From Paenibacillus hexagrammi (GTDB taxonomy: Bacteria; Bacillota; Bacilli; Paenibacillales; NBRC-103111), in contig NZ_CP090978.1 of NCBI RefSeq assembly GCF_021513275.1, forward strand, positions 1,798,001 to 1,862,000: a stretch of DNA of 64,000 nt, read 5' to 3'. The notes below the pieces were generated by a model. It was not told the DNA's origin. It saw only the letters and a list, made by a program, of their open reading frames with translations, and ran no database searches. This document shows, one piece after another, positions 20,975 through 29,428 of the stretch (position 1 is its first letter; each line of letters starts with the position of its first letter). The position numbers and the translations under genes were made by a program.

Positions 20975-21487
20975 ATGAGCAAGCGTAAGGATTGGGATAC
21001 TTATTTCATGGACATCGCTTATATGGCATCAACCCGATCCCAATGCGGCCGAAGGCATGTCGGCGCGGTTCTGGTTCAAGGTAAAAAGCTGCTCGGCACG
21101 GCCTACAACGGTGCGCCGATGGGGCTGCCCGACTGCAGTGAGGCTGGCTGTATGCTGGTTGAAGAGATTGAGCTGAAGATGATTGAAGAAAAAGAAGAAG
21201 TGATTCGTAAGCAGCGCTGCATCCGCACCATTCATGCTGAGCAGAACCTTCTTTTGTTTACGGACAGGGAGGACCGGGAGGGCTCGACGGTCTATGTGAC
21301 CGATCAGCCGTGCTGGACCTGCGCCAATATGCTCGCGAACAGCGGCATTACGGAGATTGTGTTCCACAGGGGTTACCCGAAGGACAGTGAGAAGGTAAGC
21401 AGCTTGATGGAGGCTAGGGGCATTCTGTTCCGTAGAATGGATGCGTATGAGCCTCCGCAAGGAACTATAACCGAAGTAGTGAACTAA
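20975..21487 (+). CDS. comEB: ComEB, deoxycytidylate deaminase family
   Basis: This 170-residue zinc deaminase has the catalytic HAE (IRTIHAEQNLLL) and PCWTC zinc ligands, with an N-terminal CGRRHVGAVLV. dCMP deaminase produces dUMP for thymidylate synthesis. In Bacillus the gene lies between comEA and comEC but is not needed for transformation. The ATG follows AAAGGAGATAGGATCAAAGC. A strong terminator follows, so comEC probably has its own expression signal here. Confidence 0.94.
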   Translation: MSKRKDWDTYFMDIAYMASTRSQCGRRHVGAVLVQGKKLLGTAYNGAPMGLPDCSEAGCMLVEEIELKMIEEKEEVIRKQRCIRTIHAEQNLLLFTDREDREGSTVYVTDQPCWTCANMLANSGITEIVFHRGYPKDSEKVSSLMEARGILFRRMDAYEPPQGTITEVVN

Positions 21488-21497
21488 TCGAGGAAGC

Positions 21498-21546
21498 ACC
21501 TCTTATCATCATCAATCCAGTATTGATGCGGTAAGAGGTTTTTTTA
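21498..21546 (+). terminator. Terminator after comEB
   Basis: ACCTCTTA (21498-21505) pairs with TAAGAGGT (21532-21539), with an inner CATCAAT/ATTGATG stem, and is followed by seven Ts. It separates comEB from comEC. Confidence 0.88.
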
Positions 21547-21845
21547 TTGAATAGGAAGAAAAACAACTTCGTGAAAAGGGAGTCGAACGTACTCGGCTTG
21601 CGCAAGGATCAAGCTTGCTATGGAAATCAGACTTGATAATGAAAGATGGTGGGTTCGTAGGTTACGGAGTAGCAGCGGGAATTTAGTGAGAAGCAAAGGA
21701 ACGGTGATGGCGGGTTGTTCATACATGATAGACCGATCGAATTCAAGGTACACTCCGAGAGCAACCAAGGTAGTTTAAGGAGTAAGGGAGATAGGAGCAG
21801 CGTACAAAATGAGGTGACCCCCGTTGCGGTATCAGGAGTCATCCT
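21547..21845 (+). other. Unassigned 300-bp leader before comEC
   Basis: No convincing ORF was found on either strand. There is no T-box core, no strong hairpin with a T run, and no good sigma-A pair. In B. subtilis comEB and comEC are nearly adjacent, so both this spacer and the terminator before it are unusual. It may hold the comEC promoter. Confidence 0.4.
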
Positions 21846-24385
21846 ATGAAGCGCCCAGTTGTCCTAGGATGTTGTCTGTGGATAACTGGCTATGTATTAG
21901 CCATGTATATCGAGCTGCCGTGGCTGTCGCTCACGGCGAGTGTAGTGCTGCTTGGCCTTGCTGCAGCACTGCTCATGTTCCGGCTGCCGGCAAGGCAGCC
22001 GCTTTGTATGCTGCTGCTGGTCGGGGCCGCTTTGGGCTTCTACCACTGGTACGACCAGCGCAACGTATCAGCCCTGCTTCGCCTGGAGCCGAAGCAGGAA
22101 CTGCTGGACGGCAGCGAGGTCACGCTGCTCGGCCGAATCGGCAGCCCTGTCACCGTAGACGGCGACAGGGCCAGCTTTACCGTGGAAGCGGACGCGATCC
22201 GCTTCCAAAGCGGCGACGCTTTCCCGCTGGGCGGGGAAAGCGTGCAGGTCTCGCTCCGCCTGATGCAGCAGGCGGAGCAGGACGTGGCGGCGCGCTGGCG
22301 CAGGGGCGACGCCGCCACACTCGCGGGGACGCTGCGCAGTCCGTCCCCGGCTCGTAACTTCGGCGGCTTCGATTACCGCCGCTATCTGCGCTTTCACCGC
22401 ATTCATTGGCTGCTAACAGCCAAGGGCGCGGATCAGGCGCGAGTGGAGCCGGCGACGCCTAAGCGCTTTGGAATCGTTACATTACTTCGATGGAACGATG
22501 AATTGAGAGATTCGCTCAGCCGGCGCGCTGATGCCATATTTCCGCCTAAGCAGGCCGGCTTTATGAAAAGCATGCTGATCGGCATGAAGGATGATCTCGA
22601 TCCCGATCGGTTCCAGCAATTTTCCGAACTGGGGCTGACGCATATTTTGGCCATCTCAGGGCTTCATGTTGCTGTTTTTCTTGGCGTATGCATATGGTTG
22701 ATGAAGAAGCTGCGGTTGACCAAGGAGACCTATTTGCTCGTTTGCATCGCCCTGCTTCCTATGTATATCCTGCTCACCGGTGCATCTCCTTCTGTGACAA
22801 GAGCCGGACTGATGTCCATGATTGTTTTGTATGCGATTCGAAGAGGGGTTATAAAGGACGCTCTGCACATTGCAGCGATTTCCGCATGGGTTATGCTAGT
22901 TGTGAATCCCTATTATTTGCTGGACGTGAGCTTTCAGCTTTCATTTTTAGTAACGGTAGGTTTAATTGTTGGTGTTCAGCGGGTAAGCGAGCTATGTCAA
23001 GAATGGATCCGTTCGGCAGCAATCCGTAATATGCTTTCTATTACGTTAGTTTCACAGCTGATTTCATTTCCCGTTTCCATTTACTATTTTAATCAATTCT
23101 CACTTTTGTCTTGGGCAGCGAATGCATGTCTTGTTCCTATCATCAGTATGGTGATATTTCCGCTTGGTATGACAGCGCTCGTTGTCGGCCTAGTCTCGAT
23201 TCCGGTTGGACATTGTGTCGGTTGGCTGCTCTCTTGGTTGAACGAGTGCTTGTTCTGGGTCACAGATCATTTACAAATGCTAAGAGAATTCAAAACCATA
23301 TGGCCATCCCCCTCCATGATTTGGATCGCTGCCTATTATGGGCTTCTCGTCCTCATATATTGCGCTTTGCATGCACATCGCTTACTCGAACTAACGAAGA
23401 GTCCTCTCCAGATACTTGTCAATCAGCAGGCGAACAGAAGGCGGCATCTGCTCTTTCTCGGTATGATTTCACTATCTGTTATGTTCTTGTTCCTGCTTTA
23501 TATGGGGTACTCCCTGAACGCTTCTCTCGAAGCGGACTGGTGCAATTTCTGGATGTAGGACAAGGCGACAGCATTTTGATTCGAACACCTTACGGCAAAC
23601 AGATTTTAATCGACGGAGGCGGCACGTTGTCGTTCCGTAAGAAGGGAGAGGAGTGGAAGGATCGCAAGGACCCTTATGAAGTGGGAAAAAAATTGTTGGT
23701 GCCGCTATTGAAGAAGCGGGGTGTGCATCACATTGACCTGCTCATTTTGTCCCATGAAGATGCCGACCACAGCGGCGGATTACAAGCGGTTGCCAAACAG
23801 ATCCCTATTAGCAATTTCTTGTTTAATGGCACCTACAAACCAAACAAAGGAATAAAGGAATTGTTTGAAACGGCGGAGCAGCTGCATATTCCTTTATTGG
23901 CAGCAACGGCAACTGCGCCTGTTCGAATTGATCCGCTAACGACATTACAAATCATTTATCCGAGTGAGAAGAAAAGTAGTCAAGTGAGAATTGAAGAGGA
24001 TCAAAATGAGCGTTCCATTGTGTGTATACTTGACATGGATGGTACACGTTGGTTATTTACTGGTGATATGGAGAGCGGTGCTGAACGATCCTTGTTGAAT
24101 AATGATTTAACTTTGACCGCCAACAACAAACAGCGTCCGGTTGATGTTCTAAAGGTAGCGCATCACGGCAGTAAGACGTCTACAACACAGGAATGGTTGG
24201 ATTATTGGAAACCGCGTATAGCCGTGATTTCCGTCGGTGCGATGAATAGCTATGGACATCCATCTCCCTCAGTCGTAGACCGGCTTGAACAGAATAAGAT
24301 CCAACTTTTTCGAACGGATCTTCTTGGGGAAATTCAGATGGAAGTTCACAATCATCAGCTATACAGCAGGACTAAGCTTGAGTAA
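21846..24385 (+). pseudogene. comEC: ComEC DNA-uptake channel, frame broken by one base
   Basis: Codons from 21846 encode the N-terminal domain and multi-helix Competence domain (LGLTHILAISGLHVAVFLG, GASPSVTRAGLMS, VSFQLSFLVTVGL) and run to a stop at 23556-23558. The C-terminal metallo-beta-lactamase-like domain (VQFLDVGQGDSILI, LSHEDADHSGG, VLKVAHHGSKTSTT) continues in the -1 frame to 24385. One extra base, for example a fifth G in the run at 23504-23507, would give one protein of 846 residues, a normal ComEC. No slippery heptamer is in phase. As written, the channel would lack its nuclease-like domain. Base-calling error and true mutation are both possible. Confidence 0.88.
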
Positions 24386-24388
24386 CTT

Positions 24389-24430
24389 GCAGGAGGTAAC
24401 GTCGCATTGAGGACGGCCTCCTGCTTTTTT
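24389..24430 (+). terminator. Terminator after comEC
   Basis: GCAGGAGG (24389-24396) pairs with CCTCCTGC (24417-24424), followed by TTTTTT. It separates comEC from the convergent germination operon. Confidence 0.88.
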
Positions 24431-24455
24431 AATGTTAACATCATTTTATTTCGCC

Positions 24456-24599
24456 TTACTTTTTGCTTTTCCACGGTGGATCACCATATTTGTGAAGCTG
24501 ATTATGGATCCAGTGAATGGTGAAAGGAATGAACACGGATAGGAACGCGCAAAACAACACGGTACCGGAAGGAAGTCGTCCAACTAACATTGACCACAT
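24456..24599 (-). CDS. Small membrane protein downstream of gerAC
   Basis: This 47-codon ORF (starting MWSMLVGRLPSGTVLFCAF) has one hydrophobic stretch (about residues 12-30) and a basic tail (PPWKSKK). Its AAGGAG ribosome site overlaps the end of the frame-corrected gerAC gene (GAGAAGGAGTAA), and the ATG lies 5 bases after that stop, so translation looks coupled to gerAC. I do not recognise the family. The position suggests a small partner of the germinant receptor, but that is inference. Confidence 0.6.
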   Translation of the reverse strand: MWSMLVGRLPSGTVLFCAFLSVFIPFTIHWIHNQLHKYGDPPWKSKK

Positions 24600-24604
24600 A
24601 CGAT

Positions 24605-25778
24605 TTACTCCTTCTCACTTTGATTGATGTTGCCGATTCTCCTGATTAGTACGGTGGCATGAACGTTAATCTGGGACTTGGAGAATATATTTTCACCTTT
24701 ATCCCAGTTGTTTTCAATCTTTTTCCAAAGACCATAGTGATTTTCATACAAAAAAGCCCCCAGGCCCATTGGATCTTTTTTTAAAATCTTTTTGGAGTCT
24801 GGTAATCGTTTTATAACAGTTGCTTTCGAGTAATTGTTGGATGTTATCTTGTAATTTTTTTAGTTCTTCCTCATCAAGCGGGTCGATTCCGAGGACTGAC
24901 TTGTCCAAGGTGCCTTCGACTTGGATGGAAATGTCAAACGTCAAAGGCTGGGTTTCACCGCTTGTCAATTTGATGGAACGGTTCATACGCTCAATGTTAA
25001 AGTCGATAGATCTTTCATTTAGCTTGGATTCAAGGATACCGCCTTTGGTTTCATTCTTAATAAAATTCAATCCTTGGCTTTCTTGTCCGCTTAGCATGCC
25101 AACTAACGTATTGCTGCTGCCGTCAAATATAGCTGCTCCATCCAAAGTGACCCCTGAATCTTCGAGTTTAATACGTTGTATAGCATAGCTTTCTTTGCGT
25201 ACTAAAAATTCATGAACATCTCCGATACGGGATTGAGGGAGCATGAAATTGGTTTTCCTGAAATTTTTCACAATGGATGTAATGTATTCAACAGGCATAT
25301 TTTCATTCACTGGTTGGATATTGAGAATGTCAGATGCTTTACCTGATGAAATGATAATTTGGACGCCGCGCCGCATCTCGCTATTACGGAGGAAGAAGTC
25401 CAGAAGGTCTCCGAAATACCCTTTTGTCCGAGCGATTTCTTCCGATATGACAATGATTTTTAAATGTTCAAAGTAAGGGGAGCGGCTCGTCTTGGAAGCC
25501 ATCCGCGCGGAAAGAGCAGGCATAGAATTTTCAGTCGTCGAAAGATTGAAATATGCTTTAGAAGTCGAGCCTCCTCCGCCTTGCGAGCCCTGTTTGAGGC
25601 CGCTTGGCGAAACGAGCTGGTAGGTAGCCTTATATTTGTGTTTATCCTTACTTTGGTTTTTATCGATGGCGACTCCAGTGACAAATCCGCGTTGGTCGAT
25701 TTCTACACGATCCCAACATCCGGTAAGCACCGTCGTTCCGAGCAGGACTAGAGCGATACTTATAATTTTATGAAGCAT
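24605..25778 (-). pseudogene. GerAC-type germinant receptor lipoprotein, frame broken by one base
   Basis: This is the C subunit of a GerA-type receptor. The signal peptide ends in lipobox LTGC (lipidated Cys21), followed by CWDRVEIDQRGFVTGVAID. The frame from ATG 25778 stops at 24744 after DFKKRSNGPGGFFV. If one A is removed from the seven-base run (T run 24776-24782 on the plus strand), the gene continues as DPMGLGAFLYENHYGLWKK to a TAA at 24605, giving a normal 390-residue GerAC. The extra base is therefore very likely an indel or a base-calling error. The start overlaps gerAB by 11 bases. An in-frame ATG at 25805 is less likely because it would lengthen the signal peptide and lacks the site CGAGGTG. 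Confidence 0.88.
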
Positions 25779-26877
25779 CGCTCTGGACACCTCGAATTTT
25801 TGCAACTATGTAAATGGAAATCGGAAGGATAATCGCTACGATTATTCCAGTATAGCTTATTAGCGTGCCGATTTTTTGAAATTCCTGAATGTTTCGCGGG
25901 AGCATGCAGGACAAGTAAATGACAGGGCTCAAGATGAATACCCAAGTGATGTGCTTGAGCTTATCGTTCATGGAACGAATCGCGTAGATGGCGCAATCAT
26001 AAGCCATAAAGGTCGTTGTAAACACCGCCATAATCCAAATTGTAAAGAAGATGGATTCGAAGCGTTCGAAGAATTCACCTGGAATTTGCATTTCTTTCGC
26101 CAGTTCAATAGTTGGATATGTAACCTGAAACAACGCAAAATGAGTAAACACGCCGACACTTATCAGATAAATGGCGATATAGAGCAAAGTAGGTATAGCT
26201 ACCCCGATGACAGTCGCAAGAGGGGCTTTCTTAGGGTTATTCATAAGCGTGACATAAAACAAAACGACCTCAAAGCCTAGCAGTGAAAACGTAGAGCCTT
26301 TGATCCCTTGAGCGATTTGCGTCCAATCGGAAATCAGATAGGGCTTTAAATCTTTAAAATGAAAAATGCTCGCACTAAAAACAAGTACAATGAGCGAAAT
26401 GAAAATGACAAACGGCAAAAATAAAATGTTCAGACGGATAAGCCCCACTCGGCTTCCGGAAACAGCATACACAACTACGAGCAGGAAGGTTAGTGCGATT
26501 ACTTCAACTGGCGTCCGCTCGAACAGATATTGTTTGGCAATATTGGCAATGGACCTTACCTCATATCCGGAATACATTAAAAAGTATAAGGCAAGGCTGG
26601 TCGTTACGACATAGGCAACCGGCTTGGTCGCTGCGGCAGAGGCGAATGCGAAAAAGCCCTGTTTATAAAACATGCTTGCAAATTTGGCGAGGACCCATGC
26701 TACCGACATAGAGATTATGCCGCCTATGAGTATTGAAATCCATCCATCAGAGGATAGGGTTAGCTTGGCTATGTTTCTTGGGAGAGAGAGAACACCTACA
26801 CCAATAATCATGGATGAAACGGTAACACCCATTTCTATAGGTCCAATCTCTCTGTCGCCATATTCGAAAGACTTCAT
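25768..26877 (-). CDS. GerAB-type germinant receptor permease subunit
   Basis: This 369-residue integral membrane protein belongs to the GerAB/APC transporter family. About ten helices are evident, beginning IGPIEMGVTVSSMIIGVGVLSLPRNIA. The B subunit binds the small-molecule germinant in B. subtilis GerA. It lies 6 bases after gerAA and overlaps gerAC, the classical A-B-C order. The particular germinant cannot be inferred. No anomaly was noticed. Confidence 0.92.
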   Translation of the reverse strand: MKSFEYGDREIGPIEMGVTVSSMIIGVGVLSLPRNIAKLTLSSDGWISILIGGIISMSVAWVLAKFASMFYKQGFFAFASAAATKPVAYVVTTSLALYFLMYSGYEVRSIANIAKQYLFERTPVEVIALTFLLVVVYAVSGSRVGLIRLNILFLPFVIFISLIVLVFSASIFHFKDLKPYLISDWTQIAQGIKGSTFSLLGFEVVLFYVTLMNNPKKAPLATVIGVAIPTLLYIAIYLISVGVFTHFALFQVTYPTIELAKEMQIPGEFFERFESIFFTIWIMAVFTTTFMAYDCAIYAIRSMNDKLKHITWVFILSPVIYLSCMLPRNIQEFQKIGTLISYTGIIVAIILPISIYIVAKIRGVQSDAS

Positions 26878-26883
26878 TGATTC

Positions 26884-28452
26884 TCACTCGTTTCCCTTGT
26901 TTAATCGCACCGAATCCTCTGTTTGCATCATTTGCGGGCGGTCCTTCATGAATATGAGCGGCGATCTTACTATGAGATCTTTCCAGTCTTTGAAGAAGAG
27001 AGGAGCAAAAGGTGTAGAATACGGCACACCAAAGCTCTTCAGATTTACAATGTGAACATTAATCATGATGTAAGCGAGAATGATCCCGTATAGACCGAAG
27101 AATGCTGCCGAGAGCATGATGCCGAAGCGTATGACCCGCAGCGATATGGCAAATGCGTAAGATGGTAGGGCGAACGATGAAATAGCGGTAACGGCCACTA
27201 CGATAACCATAACGGGGCTGACCATGCCTGCAGCAACGGCTGCTTCTCCGATGACAAGACCGCCAACGATACCGATCGTTTGTCCGATTGGTTTAGGAAG
27301 TCGAAGGCCTGCCTCACGCAGAAGCTCCAAAGTGATTTCCATCATGAAAGCTTCCATAACGGCAGGAAATGGTACGCCTTCACGCGCGCCCGCAATGGAA
27401 AAAGCAAGCTTGGATGGAATCATACCATGATGGTATTCCAGCAGAGCAATATAGAGCGCCGGTAAAAAAGTAGCTATAAATGCAGCAATCATTCGCAGCA
27501 TTCGGGTCAATGTAGTAATCAGCCAATGTTGATAGTAATCCTCAGGCGATTGCAAGCTCGATGAGAATGTAATGGGTACGATGAGTGCGAACGGATCACC
27601 GTCCACCATGATCGCAATGCGACCTTGCATAATCGCACCTGAAACTTTATCGGGCCTCTCGGTATTGAGGATGACAGGAAACGGGCTCAAGAAGCTGTCG
27701 GCAATCCATTGTTCCAAATATCCGGAGCCTTCGATATCGTCGATGTCAACGGTCCGAAGCCGTCGATCGACCTCCTTGACGAGCTCCGGATGGGCGATGG
27801 CGGCATTATATGCGACAACGACATCGCGCCGCGCTCTTGCTCCTAACTGATAGCTTTGCAGGACAAGATTAGGTTCTTTGATTCTGCGTCGCAGTAGAGC
27901 GGTATTGGTCCGAATATCCTCGGTAAAGCCCGTGCGGGGGCCTCTAATAATTGCTTCCGTCTGCGGCTCTTCTATGGCACGGGTTCTCCAGCCTTTGCTG
28001 CTGATTACGAGAGCTTGCGCCAAACCGTCGACCAGGACAAGGGTATCCCCGGAAAGAATGGCTTGTATGGAATTATCCATCGTTTCGGCCTTTTCCATAT
28101 CAAATGCTGTAAGCACGAATTGCTCGAGGATATAAAAGGATTGTTCCACGGAGCCGACTGCTTGATCCCCATAACGAAGCATCGGCTTCAGAATTTGTTC
28201 ATTGATAAAGGCGGAGTCGACAAGTCCGTCAATGCAGACTAAACAGCATGTAAGCTCTTCTGCCGCAAAGCTGAATTGTCTAATAATCAGATCGCTGGGT
28301 CGATGCAGGAGTGTCTGAATGATTTCCAGATTCTCCTGCAGCTGTGAGGCCAGAGGCTGCTGTATCTTTGGTTCCTGATTGGCCGTGGCGATCAACCGCA
28401 TTGCAGCTGATTTGCCATGAGACCTGTTTTTGCCGAACAGTTGCTTGAACAT
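26884..28452 (-). CDS. GerAA-type germinant receptor A subunit
   Basis: This 522-residue protein has a large N-terminal soluble domain, the GerA core (YLEQWIADSFLSPFPVILNTERPDKV, VMVDGDPFALIVP-type stretch) and about five C-terminal membrane helices (ETIGIVGG-like TIGIVGGLVIGEAAVAAGMVS). The ATG at 28452 follows AAGAGGTG; an upstream in-frame codon at 28491 is not supported by a ribosome site. The A subunit forms the oligomeric channel of the receptor in the spore inner membrane. It is the first gene of the leftward operon and is expected to be forespore-expressed. Confidence 0.93.
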   Translation of the reverse strand: MFKQLFGKNRSHGKSAAMRLIATANQEPKIQQPLASQLQENLEIIQTLLHRPSDLIIRQFSFAAEELTCCLVCIDGLVDSAFINEQILKPMLRYGDQAVGSVEQSFYILEQFVLTAFDMEKAETMDNSIQAILSGDTLVLVDGLAQALVISSKGWRTRAIEEPQTEAIIRGPRTGFTEDIRTNTALLRRRIKEPNLVLQSYQLGARARRDVVVAYNAAIAHPELVKEVDRRLRTVDIDDIEGSGYLEQWIADSFLSPFPVILNTERPDKVSGAIMQGRIAIMVDGDPFALIVPITFSSSLQSPEDYYQHWLITTLTRMLRMIAAFIATFLPALYIALLEYHHGMIPSKLAFSIAGAREGVPFPAVMEAFMMEITLELLREAGLRLPKPIGQTIGIVGGLVIGEAAVAAGMVSPVMVIVVAVTAISSFALPSYAFAISLRVIRFGIMLSAAFFGLYGIILAYIMINVHIVNLKSFGVPYSTPFAPLFFKDWKDLIVRSPLIFMKDRPQMMQTEDSVRLNKGNE

Positions 28453-28482
28453 GTTGGATTCACCTCTTGCTTTTCGACAACT

Positions 28483-28512
28483 TATTATCAATATTTACTT
28501 TTTTTGCATGAA
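28483..28512 (-). promoter_or_regulatory. Candidate sigma-G promoter of the ger operon
   Basis: Read leftward, TTCATG (28512-28507) is followed after 17 bases by GATAATA (28489-28483). Against gHATR and CATWHTA this has one mismatch in each element. It lies about 30 bases before the gerAA start. Forespore expression is known for gerA operons. Confidence 0.45.
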
Positions 28513-28824
28513 ATAAACGGAAATGGCTTTAATTGATGTTTGAACACCGAGTGTCATGGAACGAATAAGACGTGATGTTTCAATAGGGTACTAGACAAAC
28601 ATAGTACTATGCGGTGCAACCAAAACCTTTACAATGGAGAGTAACCTAAAATATTTGTGCTCGGAAGGGGCTGAATATTTCCATGAACCTAAGATAAACT
28701 TATTGTCATTTTCAGCGTCTAATAGATCAGAAGACTATGATGGATATAAGGATTTTGTACAAATAGAGGTATTTTTGTTATCCTTGGTAGTGACTTTTTA
28801 TTTCTTGTTTTTTATTCTAAATGG
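28513..28824. other. Intergenic region between ger operon and ECF sigma gene
   Basis: AT-rich, divergent spacer. An in-frame extension of the downstream sigma gene reaches back to 28634 and would encode a hydrophobic stretch, but it has no ribosome site and is not family sequence. A second GGTGCAACC copy (near 28612-28620) resembles an ECF -35 element but lacks a -10 at the right distance. Confidence 0.4.
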
Positions 28825-28852
28825 TGCAACCTTATGGACAATATGGCCGTCT
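28825..28852 (+). promoter_or_regulatory. ECF-type promoter, probably autoregulatory
   Basis: TGCAAC (28825-28830, continuing CTT) and CGTCT (28848-28852) are separated by 17 bases. This matches the AAC ... CGT pattern of Bacillus sigma-W/X/M promoters. It lies 28 bases before the start of the sigma gene. ECF sigma factors commonly read their own promoter. Confidence 0.55.
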
Positions 28853-28879
28853 GTAAGATTGCAAGAGGGAGGGATCCCA

Positions 28880-29428
28880 GTGGTAGCACCCGAACTGGTT
28901 AGAACAGCTCAAGCCGGTGACCGTGATGCTCTCATTACCCTATTGCGGGAAATTGAATCTCACGTCTATCGAACCGCTTATTATATACTTAATAACGAAC
29001 AGGATGCTCTTGATGCTTCCCAGGAAGCTTTAATTCGCATTTATACAAAAATTAATTCCTATGAAGAAAAAGCATTGTTCAAGACGTGGGTGCAGCGCAT
29101 TGTAACGAATATCTGCATCGATAAATTTCGCAAGGCGAAACCAACGGTTTCGATTGATGAGCATGACATGACTTTTACAGCAGATCACAATGTTGAACGT
29201 GAAATTATGTCGGGCTATTTGGCCCAAGATATTCGAGAGGCGATCGACAAGCTTCCCGAACACCACCGGTCTGTTGTTGTTCTTCGCTATTTGCAGGACT
29301 TTTCGTATCATGAAATCGCAGAATCATTAAATTTGCCGCTGAATACGGTGAAGTCATATTTGTTTAGAGCTAGAGCACAGCTGCAAAATTTACTTCAAGA
29401 TTACCAGAAAGGAGGTGTTCGGGGATGA
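28880..29428 (+). CDS. ECF RNA polymerase sigma factor (SigW-like)
   Basis: This 182-residue sigma factor has region 2 (AGDRDALITLLREIESHVYRTAYYIL ... DASQEALIRIYTKINSYE ... FKTWVQRIVTNICIDKFRK) and region 4 (LPEHHRSVVVLRYLQDFSYHEIAESLNLPLNTVKSYLFRARAQL). The GTG at 28880 follows GAGGGAGGG and starts the protein at the family position. It overlaps the anti-sigma gene at ATGA, a typical sigma/anti-sigma pair. A SigW-like role in envelope stress is inferred from similarity and pairing; the regulon is unknown. Confidence 0.9.
   Translation: MVAPELVRTAQAGDRDALITLLREIESHVYRTAYYILNNEQDALDASQEALIRIYTKINSYEEKALFKTWVQRIVTNICIDKFRKAKPTVSIDEHDMTFTADHNVEREIMSGYLAQDIREAIDKLPEHHRSVVVLRYLQDFSYHEIAESLNLPLNTVKSYLFRARAQLQNLLQDYQKGGVRG

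Noticed and set aside
21547..21845. Spacer before comEC as a T-box or other riboswitch
   Set aside because: No T-box core, no terminator hairpin with T run, and no conserved riboswitch motif could be found.
28634..28879. N-terminal extension of the ECF sigma factor with a hydrophobic stretch
   Set aside because: No ribosome site at the upstream start, no family similarity, and the extension covers a likely promoter. GTG 28880 has a strong site.
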